DNA from: Hyaloscypha bicolor E
Taxonomy: Eukaryota > Ascomycota > Leotiomycetes > Helotiales > Hyaloscyphaceae
Direction: 5' to 3'
Assembly: GCF_002865645.1 (NCBI RefSeq)
Contig: NW_020194519.1
Coordinates: 126,573-190,572 of the forward strand
DNA length: 64,000 nucleotides
This document shows, piece by piece, positions 24,750 through 36,839 of this stretch; positions within the stretch are counted from its first letter, which is position 1, and each line of letters begins with the position of its first letter. The notes beneath the pieces were generated by a model. That model saw only the letters and a program-made list of their open reading frames with translations, searched no databases and was not told where the DNA came from. Both the position numbers and the translations under genes were made by a program.

Positions 24750-24755
24750 TATATA
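24750..24755 (+). promoter_or_regulatory. Possible TATA box of the amidase gene
   Basis: TATATA about 63 nt upstream of ATG 24818, within TTTATATAGC. Position and sequence fit a fungal core promoter; not proven. Confidence 0.35.
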
Positions 24756-24817
24756 GCAGGCCTCGCTCTTCCCGTGGCTTCTTCTAACCAATATCGATCA
24801 CATAGACATTTGCCAAC

Positions 24818-26581
24818 ATGTCTGTCAGCGTTTTGGGCGCAGCTCAGTACGTTCTGCTTCCGCCTCAAGCCCCAACCTGGAGACTAACGCCTCCACAGAC
24901 AAGACTCCATAGTCACTACCCAAGATGTAGCCACTCTCGCAACGAAATCCGGGATCACAATCCCGCCCTCCGAACTCAAAGACTGGTCCGCCCTACTCTC
25001 CGGCCTCAACCACTGCGCGAAAGAAATCCTCACTCTGGAAGACTACGGGCCAACAGTCGACCTCTCCGTCTATCCACGAACAAACATCCACCGACCTGTC
25101 GGACCTACAGATACAGATCACGGCGGATGGGCATGGAAGTGCGATGTGCGGAGCACGAACCCGAAGAGTGATGAGCTGGCTGGACGAACAATTGCGATCA
25201 AGGACAATATTGCCGTCGCGGGCGTGAAGTGTACGAATGGGACGGGAGGCAAGGTTGGAGAATGGGTGCCGAAGGTGGATGCTACACTTGTCACGAGGTT
25301 GTTAGATGCTGGTGGGATTATCAAGGGAAAGGCTGCTTGTGAGAATAACTGCTTTGGTGCTGTGAGGTATGATACCCACCCAAATACCGTCTCTCAGTTT
25401 GCCGGAGCGTTTGCTAAACGTCTGTTCTCCTCAGCGACACCTCAGTGACAGGCCCCGTTCACAACTCCTACGCACACGCCTACTCAACAGGTGGCTCCTC
25501 CTCTGGCTCGGCCCGCCTCCTTGCCTCTGGTGCTGTAGACCTCGCAATCGGCGCAGACCAAGGCGGCTCGATCCGACTCCCGTCCGCGAACTGTGGTGTT
25601 GTTGGCTTGAAACCAACATGGGGACTCGTCCCCTATACCGGCTGCATATCCCTCGAAGCTACAATCGACCATGCAGGCCCCATGGCAAGAGCTGTTCAAG
25701 ACTGCGCTACACTGCTCGAGGTAATAGCTGGTAGTGACGGGATCGACGATCGTCAGCCTTTGAATTGGCCACATGGGAAAATCAAGTTCGGACAAGAAGT
25801 GCGGAAACATGTTGAAGGCGGAGGAGACCTGCCCTTGAAAGGGACGAAAGTTGGGATCCTAAAGGAAGGTTTCGAAGACCCGATGACCGACCCCAATGTC
25901 GCAGCCGCCTCACGAGCCGCAATCGCCAAGCTGGCCGAACTCGGTGCGGAGGTGAAGGAGATCTCGATCCCGCTGCACAGAGACAGCGGCATGATCTGGA
26001 TGGTCGCCCTGCCCATGGCGGGCACAACCCAAGGTCTGCTCTCCAATCCAGCGGGAAGAAAACAACTCCTGTACCCTGACCGCTGTGAGCTCGTTGGCTC
26101 GCAGCTATCGCAAGAAGCGTTCGATGCCCTTGGGCCCGGCGGGCAGAACATTTACTTGCGTGGTCTATTCTTGCAGGAGAAGTTCGGCAGCCCGTTACAC
26201 GCGCGCTGTACCAATCTCCTTCGCAAGCTGAACGATGAATACGAGGCTGCGTTCAAAGAGGTCGATGCCCTGGTAATGCCGACGATCGTATTCCCGCCTG
26301 TCAAGATTGAAGAGGGTGGTGGCAAAGGTCTGGGACCGCTGAAGATGCTAAGCAGGACGATTGGCGCGACGTATAATACCGCTACGTTTAATAGTACGGG
26401 ACACCCTGGGCTGAGTCTCCCGGTGGGGTTCGTGCCGGCGAGGGATGATGGGAACGTGTGGTTGCCGACTGGGCTCCAGATTGTGGGGAGGAAGTGGGAG
26501 GATTTGACATGTCTTAAGGTGGCAGGAAGTTGGGAGAGGAGGAATGATTGGAAGGGGTTGAGGTATGGCAAGGGTGCTTAG
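24818..26581 (+). CDS. Amidase-signature family hydrolase, 547 aa
   Basis: Three exons, 24818-24846, 24899-25366 and 25435-26581, join in frame; the introns are 52 and 68 nt with GT-AG ends. The family hydrolyses amide bonds with a Ser-cisSer-Lys triad, and the parts are visible: Lys111 in IAIKDNIAV, the Ser/Gly loop GGSSSGSA at 185-192 (cis-Ser), and nucleophile Ser211 in GADQGGSIRLPSA followed by GVVGLKPTWG. Length (about 550 residues) is normal for fungal amidases. No signal peptide is present, so it is probably cytosolic. The natural substrate cannot be told. It is convergent with the minus-strand fusion gene that follows, about 395 bp between stop codons. Confidence 0.92.
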
Positions 26582-26975
26582 AAATGTGCGCCCCTAGACT
26601 CGAATATAGATAGATAGATTGAGTTGAATGAAACAGAAAACTCGATTGATTTGAACTACATTGTTAAGAATAGATAGATCGGTGATCTCGAAACATGTGC
26701 CGGAAAAAATTACAATGAATGTAGGAGGCTCCTTTCCCGCAGGAGCCAGGAGTTAAGAATTTGAGCAAAGTAAACCAAAGCAAAGTACCGCGACGCCCCC
26801 ACCATTTATATCCGTAGATAAAAATAGCCGCATCCCATGCTCCCCATATATCCATGCTTCCTTCCTTGGTATATCCCATGCATACCTCCCATGAAACGCA
26901 TCCCATCAAATCAATCAACCGCCGGAAAAGTCGTATATGCAGCGAAAAGCATGCCCCAGCTCAGAATCCACCACC

Positions 26976-29900
26976 TCAAACGGTCTTCTTCCCCTCCTTC
27001 TTTCCCCCAGACATCTCCAAGTTCTTCCAATCCCTCCAATCATTCTTCCAATCCGGCTCCTTCCACCTCCACCCCTCGCCCCTACACACGCGATCCACCT
27101 CACTCCTCACCATCGGGAACACGTCTTTATAACTCTCCCTCCCCATCCAGCAATCCAGATGTCCGTAGCCGCGCACGACCTCCCTGCTATAGCCCTCGGT
27201 CCCGAACGCATCCCTGAGGATCCCGTACGTCTTCTCCGTCGCTTCGGGGGTGAGGACCTTGTTGTCGGAGCCCGAGAAGAGGAAGATGGGGATGCCCTTT
27301 AGGCGGCGGAGGTTGGAGGGGCCGGTGAGGGGCGTGAATAGGGGGCCGTTGCAAGTTACGGTGCCGCGGTAGCCTTGCTGCATCAGCGTGTGCAGGAGCG
27401 TCATGTTGACGCCGCCGAAGAAGCGGTTTATCTGTCTGTGGGTTGCCTGGTTTAGGTTTCTGTGGTTCCAGAGTCTGTTCCCGTTAGCACCGCCATCCCC
27501 TCGTGGAGGGGGAGGGGGGTTAGAACTTACCGCCCGAAAACCAGAGAGCAGCGATGACAGGATACGTTGTTGCAGATTTCTTCCCTAGAGTCAGGATAAA
27601 AGCGCAGGATCTGATTGACCAGTTGTTGGAAGTACGAATCATCTCGTGTTGAGGAGCAGGAGAACCACGAGCCGCCGAACATGGCGTAGAGTTTGTCGAA
27701 TGGGATGGGGCCTGCGAGGACTTTGGCCATGTTTAATGTTGACCAGATGGGATGGCAGAAGACTTGCGAGCAGGAGATTCCTTTCACCCACTCCGCTGGA
27801 ATGGTTCCATCGAGAAGACCGCAAGAATAGGCGACCGAGCCCATGCAGTGAGCGATCGTGTAGACGGGGTCCGGACCATGCTCTTGGCGGATCCATTCAT
27901 AGCATGCTTTTATGTCGAGACGAGCATCGTACGTCGTCCAGTTGTTTTCAGCAACCATGAGCTGGCAGATCCGATGCACGGTAACGAAAACCCTATACCC
28001 GGCCCTGGTAAAGTAATTGATAGCGTTAACCTCGATCGTCGGCAGCGCAAAGATCTGCTGGTCCACACTTGCACCAGGAATCATAAATAAATTCTTCGTT
28101 TCAATGCCCGGAGCACGGGGCTCCCAGACATGGAGAAGGGTCTGCACGCCGTCGATGGCGACGATCTTGATTGTTTGGTCCGGGGAGGTGTCATTTATGT
28201 AGCCCGAGTAGGTGACGGAGGGGTATTGCTGCCAGGTGAAGGGGGCGAGGAACAGGGCGGCGGAATGCCGGGCAAAGAAACTCATGAAGGACATTGTGGA
28301 GCTCACTTTTGCCCATAGATTCTTGCCAGACGGATTGAGAGTCAAGATCTCAGACAAAAAGTCAGAGGGACGGATGTGCAGCATGCCTCTTCCGAGGACC
28401 TTGCCCGTTCGCGTTTCTGAGATTGTGACGTAGAGGGTTGAGGCTGCGGTCCAGAAACGGATGGGGCCGAGGGCGACAGAGGAATTGACGACTTTGTATC
28501 CGTGGAAGTGGTAGTCGATCCCTTCGGTAGATGTCATATCGAAGTCATAGGTTAGGTTGCGGGTCCCTGGTGCTTGTTGGTCGATGCTGAAGAGGTGGAA
28601 GTCGCCGCGCTGCACCATGAATGGACTCCCTTTGAGGCCGGCGCAGGTGAAGGTTCCTGTTAGCATGGCTCGGTGGTCGGCGCGATTGACTATCGTATGT
28701 GTATCCCATGCTTTGACGCTCAAGAAGAATCGAGCTTCTTCGCACAGACCGCGAGCTGTCCTCGCTGCGGTTTGGTAATCTTCGATTTTGTCGCCTTCGA
28801 GACCTTTTCCAACGTGAATGTATCCCGACATGACTTCCGAGAATCCGAAACCATTGGCTTTGGCAGCCCTCGTGGCTTTGACCAAGTCTGTAGCGTCGTT
28901 GACCTTGTTGGAGTTCCTTCGTTGTATTGCTTTCTTGCCGCCAACGATTTGGTATGGTTCAGCGAAGAGATCCAAGACCTCGTTCTTCGTCTTCAGATCG
29001 ATCTCTTCAAGGATTCTGTATTTGGCAGCATACTCAACGGACCGTTCAGCAAGCGCCGTGATGGTTGCGAAGGGATTGACTCCAAGGGCTGTTGGGATGA
29101 CCGCTCCGTCCGTGACAATCAGGCCATGGTGTGTTTCTTCACCGCGACCAGTGAAGACTTCTCCATAATGATTCGTGACACCGTGCTCTCCCGTTCCGTC
29201 TCTACTCATGCAGGCACCTCCAATTGGATGAACAGTAATTTCTTGCTGGCCCAATGCTGCATAGAAAGGACTGTTGACAAAAGTACCACCAACGGCTTGA
29301 GTGGCGCGCTTCAACACATCATTGAGATACTCGACGTGCCCACTCCGTCCAACGCCAAGGAACTCCAGAACAATCTTGTCATCCTTGAGAGTTAAGCTTG
29401 CTTGATTGGAGTCATGGCTCATGATGAGATAGGTCTGAGTCCTCTCAATACTGCCTTTGGAGAAATACGGTCCAAGAAAACGGCTACCTTGCTGAGCTAA
29501 CACATGCTTGACCTTTTCAACCAAGCCCTCACCCTGTGGAACCTGATTGCCCGGCATCATTTCCAACATTGTTTGGAACAACGGGGCGAGTGCTTTAGGA
29601 ACGGCACCTTCCTCAATGACGAACCCATCAAGAGGATTATCTTGATCGCGACAATCTATCACGCCCGTGATCGTTGGCCCAACCGGCTTGTATGGAGAAG
29701 GGTATTGGCGTCCAATGGCATTGACTTCGGTGTCAGTGTTGTACCCAAAAGCCAAGATATCGCCGTTTCCACTCATGTGAAGACCAACTTTGTCGCTCAT
29801 TGTAAGACCAAGTTTCTTGCTTCGCAGCAGGATCTCAGTCGTGCCGATACTTCCAGCTCCAAGGAAGACGCATTCCCTTGCATGAACCCACATCAGGTCT

Positions 29901-32436
29901 TCGTAGAGGTTGTCTCTGAAAGCACTGCGCTCGCTCCCATGCCACGCGAAGAAGACCAGGTAGCCTTCGACCTTCGGATCGGGATGCTTCTTGATATATC
30001 TCACTTCGCACTGGCAGAACATTTCTGCTCCCCAGTTCCAAGCATCAGCAAGATAGTTGACAAGTGTGCTAGACTTGCTTCCATCGTTGACTCCCGTGCT
30101 GTCCATGCCAGTCAGAGCAGACGGATACATCTCAACTCCAGTACTGTTTGGCCCACCCTTGAATCGAGTCGTCTGAGGCACACGCTTGAATTTCTCTTTC
30201 CACCCAAGAGCTGCAGCTTGCCTCTCGAGCATGGCCAACTTTGGTAGTTCCGGCCAGTCCTTGGGATACTCTTCAGGCTCGAGGACATTAGATGCGCGCT
30301 TGTAATAATCCTCCAGCTCTTTCACTCCGTTTTCGCGGATCTCTTTCGGCCAACACGGCAGCCTCATCGTCCCATCATCTGCTTCGAGGAAGACATTCGC
30401 GTTCAGCAAGCTGGTTCCACCGAGTCCGTTGCCGACGAATGCATTCTGTCCCCTGCCACAGATGAGATGATAGAGACCAGTTGGGTCACCAGCTTCCACC
30501 ATTGCGCCTGTGAGGAATCCAGGAGCAAAGTCGCCTGAGACGTGGAGCTGCTTCACAGCGTCCACGAACCCACTTGGGTATTCTCCAGGCCACCTCTCTT
30601 TGCCTCTCTCAAGTAGACAAACAGATTGGCCAGCTCTAGCCATGCGGCTGGCTGCAACACTACCACCATATCCAGACCCGATCACGACACAGTCGTACTC
30701 GTTCCTGAGCAATTCAACAGGTTTCGAGATTCGAGGGAATTCTTTAGTGCTTGGATCATCAGTGTAAGATCTGATCTTAGCGTGAGCTTTCGATTGTGGG
30801 CCGTCGGCTTCAGTGGTGTGGGGACCGAAAGCTGGTATTTCATGGGACTGGTCCACAGGCACGGTACGGGCGTGCCGGAGTCCAGTCGTAAATGTATATT
30901 CATCGATACTGCCATCGACTCGGAAGTGGGAAGAGTTGCCCTTGTTTAGCGGTAGTCTTGATTCCTTGGTGCCATTGAGGTTGATAACCTGAGCTTGATT
31001 CCTGAAGCGAACTTCTGAAGCCGTGGAAGTTCCACTGGTGCCATTGGTAAGGTTGTGTGGTTGAGGTGTGACGGCACGTACGCCATCTGTAATCTGGTTT
31101 GGATGATCCCAGAGATGGTGGTCAGGTGCCGGACTTGGGAGATCCTTCGGTATGGAATTTGGCACGAGGTTCAGAACTTCATTGAATGAAGTGATCGGCC
31201 CAAGACAAATGATTGCAGGATCCTTTGGCATGTAGAGTGACATGCAGATTGGAACTGACACGATTAGGAGGGATGAATAGCTGTGGAATCCGGCTTCAAT
31301 CTTGACTTCTGCCACCGATTCTGGAATACAGCTGAGCCATCTCAGAAAGAGGTCTGAAGAGAGATCTCCAACCTTGAAATCCTCTTTTAGACGAATTGCA
31401 AATGCAATACGCGGTGTATCTCCTCGAGTAGACGAGGTATGGAACGCTCCGTTGGCATTTGCGGGGTTCGGGTGTAATGTAGAAGGGGTATCCGCCTGAT
31501 GAGCTGACAGTTGGATACTCCGAGGTAGGTACGGATCCTCCTGTGTCAATTGCAAACAAGCAGGTACAGCCTCTTCTTGTCCTGTTTCGGCCATTCGACT
31601 TTGAACGCGGCAGTAGATGTTGTGGAAAAGGTTTCCAACCGAGAAATACGGCAATTTGCTCAACTCTCGGAACTCGGTCTCCAGCTCACGGGTGAAGGAA
31701 TATGCTTCGAGGTGGCTCACCACAGATCTATAGGCAGATGCCGCAATGAGCTCTGTTACCCCATTACCTTGGTTGTTGTTTGCCGTCCCTACGTAAGGAC
31801 AGTCCAAGAGGATGAGAACGTCACTTCGTGCAGCCTCCAAAGACTTTTGAATGCCACTCCAATGGACGGGGTATCCGGATTTCTCGGTCTTGCGACCACT
31901 GCTATACATTAGCTCCGGCACAAAAATTGAGAGAAGGTAGATGCAAAAGGATCAACGAACCTCGTCAAAGCCAAGTTCTTGTTCTTGATAAGTTGAGTCT
32001 GTCCAGCATAAAATACAATCTTCAGATCATCGTCACTATCACCACCTAATCTGACGAAATCCAATATCTTCTGAGTCGTCGTAGCCTGGCTGCCTTCTGA
32101 AGGGATCATCCAAGATTCGACATCAAAATGATAAACGTCCTTGAAGACACTAGACAATCTCGAGATTCCAGACACCGCTGAACCTTCCACGCCCCAGCTC
32201 AGCATCAGCACATAAACCTTCGAGTATTGTAGTCGACCATCACTCGGGAATATCGCCTTTGCCGCAGCATTCAGGCCTTCGCCGAACTTTTGCAAGCCTA
32301 TCTGCGCTTGCCATCTCTCGAATTCTTCCAGACTCGGTGGTGTAGTATTTCGGCTTGGGTATTCCTGCTCGGATTCACTCGCAATGCCTTCGCCTTCATC
32401 GGCGGTGGCTACCTCGGTTTCATGAGCATCTGTCAT
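26976..32436 (-). CDS. Caspase-like / GMC oxidoreductase / alpha-beta hydrolase fusion, 1781 aa
   Basis: The minus-strand exons 32436-31961, 31901-27531 and 27474-26976 join in frame (5346 nt); the introns are 59 and 56 nt. Residues about 70-400 resemble the fungal caspase-like (C14-type fold) proteins: KIVFYAGQ, VLILLDCPYVG, GVTELIAAS and RIAFAIRLKEDFKVGDLSSD. The usual His is Gln in YAGQ (143-146), and the D-x-C site is DCP (192-194), so it looks inactive. Residues about 560-1150 are a GMC flavoenzyme: FAD motif VVIGSGYGG (567-572 is GSGYGG), catalytic-His word VHPIGGACMS (about 1050), and NPFATIT. This resembles the cholesterol-oxidase-like branch. Residues about 1390-1781 form an alpha/beta hydrolase with nucleophile elbow AHCMGS, i.e. 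Cys1511 in place of Ser, and a late GYGHLDCW. One 4.4-kb exon spans all three parts, so the fusion is in the DNA, not an artefact of gene joining. The substrate is unknown. Confidence 0.85.
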
Positions 32437-35013
32437 CGTCTCTCACCTCCGTGCCCACCTCAGGTAGACTTCAGGCAAAAACGTCGCCTCTCCGTGCCCG
32501 GAAATTCAGTGCGACACCAAATAAGATGTGAGGGATGACGTTATCGAGACAGTCGAGGTGCGGTCTTCGAACGTGTCGCAGGTGCGACTTTGATGGTGGG
32601 GTAGTGATACTTTGTCGTTTGAGTGTCAGTCGAAGGAGCCTTACATGGAGGAAGTGAGTGATTTATTTCAGGAAGAAAGCGCTGACGCTTGGAGAAGTTC
32701 ACAGCCTCGTCAACCACGAGGAGGGCCGAGGTGGTGCCCGACCAAAAATGCAGCTGTAGGGGCGGGATCAACGGCGCCAAGCCAGAGACAGTATATTTAT
32801 CGCGGCTGAACAGAACTTCGCAGATAGCAGGGGACTAGATCGCGCGAAGAAAAGATTGACCTGGAACAGAACCTGAAAGGAAGCAATGCTGACGAAGATG
32901 ACATTCAAATGAGCCAACCATCGGGGTGAACCCATTTAAAAGTCAAGGCCCCAGGGCTGATGAATTCGGAGCTGACAGCTGGATCTGGCCAATGCGACTC
33001 ACTGAAGCCCATGTCTCTGGCCCTCGAAAGAGGTGGTGATGGACGCCAGCATCGGGGGGGCAGCTCGTGAATTGACCACTCACGGCGCGGGATGGTGGGG
33101 AATGCAGGACTTGGGATCCAGCCCGGGATGACATCGTCCCAGTGGACACTTGGCTGGGATCCCGGTGAGCAAGTCGAAACGGGGGGGGGTTATTTCAGCC
33201 GCGCTGAAGAAAAAGAGAGTGCCTCGGTGGAGAGTGTGTGGTTGGGGGAGAGGGGGACGACCACTGGGCCGTGGTATTGAAGGATTCTGAACCTCCGGCC
33301 ACTGGTGTTTATCTTCTTTCTCTTCAGCCTGCGTATCTGCTACAGTACCACCGTACGCAGTGGGCATGTCCTGCCATGTGATAACCACCAGCCATCACTG
33401 TATTGCGCACCAGTCAGGGCCACTGACGGACTTGCTTTTGTACGCAGTCAAAGCCGAGCCGTGCGGGACCTGCCCTGCAGCGGTCAGCTCGTCCGGAAGA
33501 CGGCGGAAAGGCGGAAAGGCGGAAAGGCGCTGGGAGCGGGCCACTGAGTCTGAGTGAGTGGTTGCACTGGTTGGCATGGCGTGGTCGCCGTGGTGATATG
33601 CAGCTACAGTACGGACGTACGTTGTACTAGTAAGTTGCTTCATGAATCATGTCGCTGTGCGTGTCCGGTTGGGTGAGTGGGTGGGCGAGTGGGCTGGTGG
33701 GCTGGTGGGCTGGTGGGCTGGTGGCGTCTTCATCTGTGCTCGTTCTGTACGACGGCGTCCCCGTTAGGGCCAGGACGGCCACGACCAGCCGGGGCCTCGT
33801 ACAGGAACATAAAGGTGGCCCGATCCCTCTCGGGGAGGTAAGCCGGGAGGTACCTGAAGACTTCGAAAATCAATCGATCTCTTCCATCACCCGGTCGCAT
33901 CGGCGAGCATCAGACGAAACAACAGCCAAGAAGAGGTTGAGAGCCGGAAGGAAGAGTTGGGAGGAAGAAAGATGTGGTCCAGAGAAATGGTTTGACTGCT
34001 GCTAGCTAGCGCAGTCACGCCTCATAAGCCTCGAGGCTTGGTTCTCACCCGCGACAGGTTGACAACAAATTCCCCTCTGTTCTCACCAGCTCCGTCTCTT
34101 CCTTTTCCCGGTCAGCACTCAATGTCAACTGCACGTGGGGCACTTCTCAGGGTGTACTCCGTAGGAGTCTTTCTTCCCGTATTCCTCTCCGTGTTATCTG
34201 TTCTGAACCTCCTCGCGGACATCTGAAGCTGGCTTCAAGTGTTGTATGCAACGATGTTCGCGGGCGAAAGTTCGAGGAAAGCAAGGTGCTTGATCCAGGA
34301 TTCCGGATGGATTTACGCTTGCAGGAGCACTTCTCTTCGAGTCAAATAAGAATAGATTTGTTGAAGTGAAGGGTGAAGGGTCACGCTGCATGGCGATCTG
34401 CCGGGCGGCTTCCCGAATGGCTACACAACTCTAAGCACACCCCGACTTCGCAATCCTCTATCTGCATCCCACACTTGAGCGAGCTCATTCTTCCCTTCGA
34501 GAACATGGGACAAGAGCAGCAATTGCCGAAACGGGCGTCACACTCTGGCTGTGCCTCAGACAAGCTTATATCACGTGTACTCCACCCGACACGTTCCAGA
34601 AGCCATGATTGGGGGCCATTTCCTCATGCCCCTGGCTATCTTTTCTTGCCTTCTTTTTGCGAACTGCAACAAATCTTTGCTCTCGGCCCTTTCTTCCCAA
34701 TCTGGGACCATTTCTATGCCCTGCGGGAGCTATGATGGAGGGCGGCCCGAAAGTTTAAACAGACCAGAGTTAAAGTCATGGCATCCAGCACCGAGAATCA
34801 TGCCTATTGCTTATTTCATCCGAACTCTAAAGATCACTTCCAATGAGGGTGCCAGCTACTCCAGGCACCAGCCAAATCCCTGGAAGTCATATGACGTTAC
34901 CCCTTCGAGGCTCCAAAAGACTCATCGCATATGGCAACTCCATCTTTTATATTATCAACCTGTCTGCCGCCTACCCCGAAAATACCCTCTCCAGGCTCGG
35001 CCTCTCCTCACTC
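32437..35013. other. Intergenic region, no gene seen
   Basis: About 2.6 kb between divergent genes. It holds a GC-rich zone (33040-33300), runs of G at 33051-33059 and 33181-33190, and the 9-bp tandem repeat at 33690. Several open frames occur on both strands, none with a recognisable protein or supporting splice structure. The long frame opening at 34551 is only the upstream extension of the gene starting at 35067. Confidence 0.5.
33690..33724. repeat. 9-bp tandem repeat, GGGCTGGTG
   Basis: About four head-to-tail copies of GGGCTGGTG in a G/T-rich stretch. Confidence 0.85.
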
Positions 35014-35023
35014 ACTCACTCAC

Positions 35024-35063
<40 letters not shown>
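35014..35063. repeat. CTCA/CT microsatellite next to a start codon
   Basis: CTCA repeats pass into an uninterrupted CT run ending three bases before ATG 35067, so it lies in the presumed 5' leader. Length variation could alter translation or transcription. Confidence 0.9.
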
Positions 35064-35066
<3 letters not shown>

Positions 35067-35861
35067 ATGGTCGAGTCACTCCGCATCACCGAGCCTCGTC
35101 TCCTAACCGACATCACAGCCAAACTTGCGACCCTCAACCTCTCAGCACCTGAACCACCACCAACGACACTCGTTCTGCTCCAACCCCTCGCCAACGCCGC
35201 CACACTCGCCGCATGCCTCCCCACTTCCCGCTCAACTTCCACCCCAAACCTCCAATACCTCGACATCCAGCCACTCAGCCTAGCATGGCGACAGGCCGTC
35301 ATCAAAGCCCCGCCGATGCGGGATCTTGTATTTGATCTCCGTCTCCCTCTTCTAACCGCAACCTCTGCATCTTCTGCATCAACCACCTCGGGCGACGGGT
35401 TTCGAGGAGTCCCCAGAGTCCCAAGAGTTCAAAGAGTACAAGGAGTGCAAGCCCTCCCTCTTCCAAGCTCAACCCCTACATCTTCCCCCGAAACCACCTC
35501 CACCTCCGGGGTTCAAGGCGGACTCCAAAAACTCTATTGGGTCACGGCGGTCCCGCGCGAAGGCGGCCTTGCGGTCCCCACGAGAGATGTGATGACGCTT
35601 ATTGTCACGATTGCGACGGGAATCAGGATGAGGGTGGGGGGCGACGTGAGGTTCGGGCTTGTGTTTGATGGGAGGGAGGGGGTGACGGGACGGGCGATGA
35701 AGTTGTTGAAGAAGCAGCTGGGGGCGTTGGAGAAGGAGTACAAGAAAGGTGGTCAGGGGACGGCGGAAGAGGGTGAGGGTGAAAGTGGGGAGCATTATTG
35801 TATGGAGTTGCGGATTGAGAGTCTTGAGGCTTTGTGCGCCCTAGAAGGAGAGAGAGGATAA
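35067..35861 (+). CDS. Hypothetical fungal protein, 264 aa
   Basis: The start is ATG 35067 (AAAATGG context), just after the CT microsatellite. The same frame is open upstream to 34551, but that part translates the microsatellite as Ser-Leu repeats and looks like leader. The product has a Leu/Ala/Thr-rich N-terminal half with a low-complexity Ser/Thr segment (about 85-150). A more structured part follows (LYWVTAVPREGGLAVPTRDV, then TLIVTIATGIRMRVGGDVRF), then a Lys-rich helix and an acidic Glu/Gly stretch. No signal peptide or membrane segment. I do not recognise the family. Confidence 0.55.
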   Translation: MVESLRITEPRLLTDITAKLATLNLSAPEPPPTTLVLLQPLANAATLAACLPTSRSTSTPNLQYLDIQPLSLAWRQAVIKAPPMRDLVFDLRLPLLTATSASSASTTSGDGFRGVPRVPRVQRVQGVQALPLPSSTPTSSPETTSTSGVQGGLQKLYWVTAVPREGGLAVPTRDVMTLIVTIATGIRMRVGGDVRFGLVFDGREGVTGRAMKLLKKQLGALEKEYKKGGQGTAEEGEGESGEHYCMELRIESLEALCALEGERG

Positions 35862-36839
35862 GGACAAGAAGATGGCGGAAAAGGGTGAGGGAGAAAGAGG
35901 CGTGGATGATGAGGGGCTATGTATCGTGGGGAATACGGCGGAGGGACATAAACACAGAGTAAGTCAGCGTGCCCAGAGCGTGGTCTGCCAGCCCTATGAA
36001 AGTCTAACGTTATTTTGGCGTCTCATTATATACTCAAAGCAACAAGTCCCAGTTCAATGACAATAAACCATCTCAAGCACAGCCCAACCCTGTCTCCAGC
36101 ATTTCTAGGCATATACAGCACATATGTACTATTCGCTCCAGTCGGTGAAGCCACCGACACCGCCCCGTTGCCAAAAACTGTGGAAGTGGGGGTTCAAGGA
36201 CGGTTTGCGCTTGGCCGATCGTGGTACCGTTGATGACTGTGACGATTTCTGTGGAAATATCGGTGGTGGTGCCAATACTCGTCCTTGTGGGGACGAGAAT
36301 AAAGGTGTGTTTATTTTGGCCGCCTGTTTCATCCCTGCTCTTCCCGCTTATCGCACGCTTGAGGACAAGAAGGGCCTTTACCGCTGTATCTTGTACTTTA
36401 CGTCCTTAATTCAAGTGCTTCAAACACTATTCACTGGTCGCTTTTGTTGTTGCACTATACATAACTCTTGAGAGCGACAGTGAATTTATTGTCTAATGCG
36501 TCATACCTGTACCATAAAACCGGCAGTACAATTAAAACAGGCAAGTGCTGGAACTTCTGTGCCGAGTAAACTGCAGACAAAGACCTACGCACCAAGGGAA
36601 CTTCTTTGTGAAAGAGACCTCCTTTGTGCGATGAATTCTCGAGATCGTTGTTCTGCTTATCAAAGAAGTCTTCCTGAACAATGGCCTTGTACATGCTACA
36701 CCACAACCCCGTGGAGTTGAATTGGGCTTCCTCTGGCTAGCATATAGCTTTACCGCTCCAGCGCCCAGATTTACCAATACAATTTCGATCAACTCCAGGG
36801 ATCCCTATATAGGTGTTGTTAGTTGGAACGAGTTCTACA

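Noticed and set aside
28673..30247. Long plus-strand frames (about 240 codons each) opposite the GMC domain
   Set aside because: Shadow frames of a clear minus-strand coding exon.
34551..35066. Upstream extension of the 35067 gene
   Set aside because: It translates the CT/CTCA microsatellite and has no coding features; ATG 35067 has a better context.
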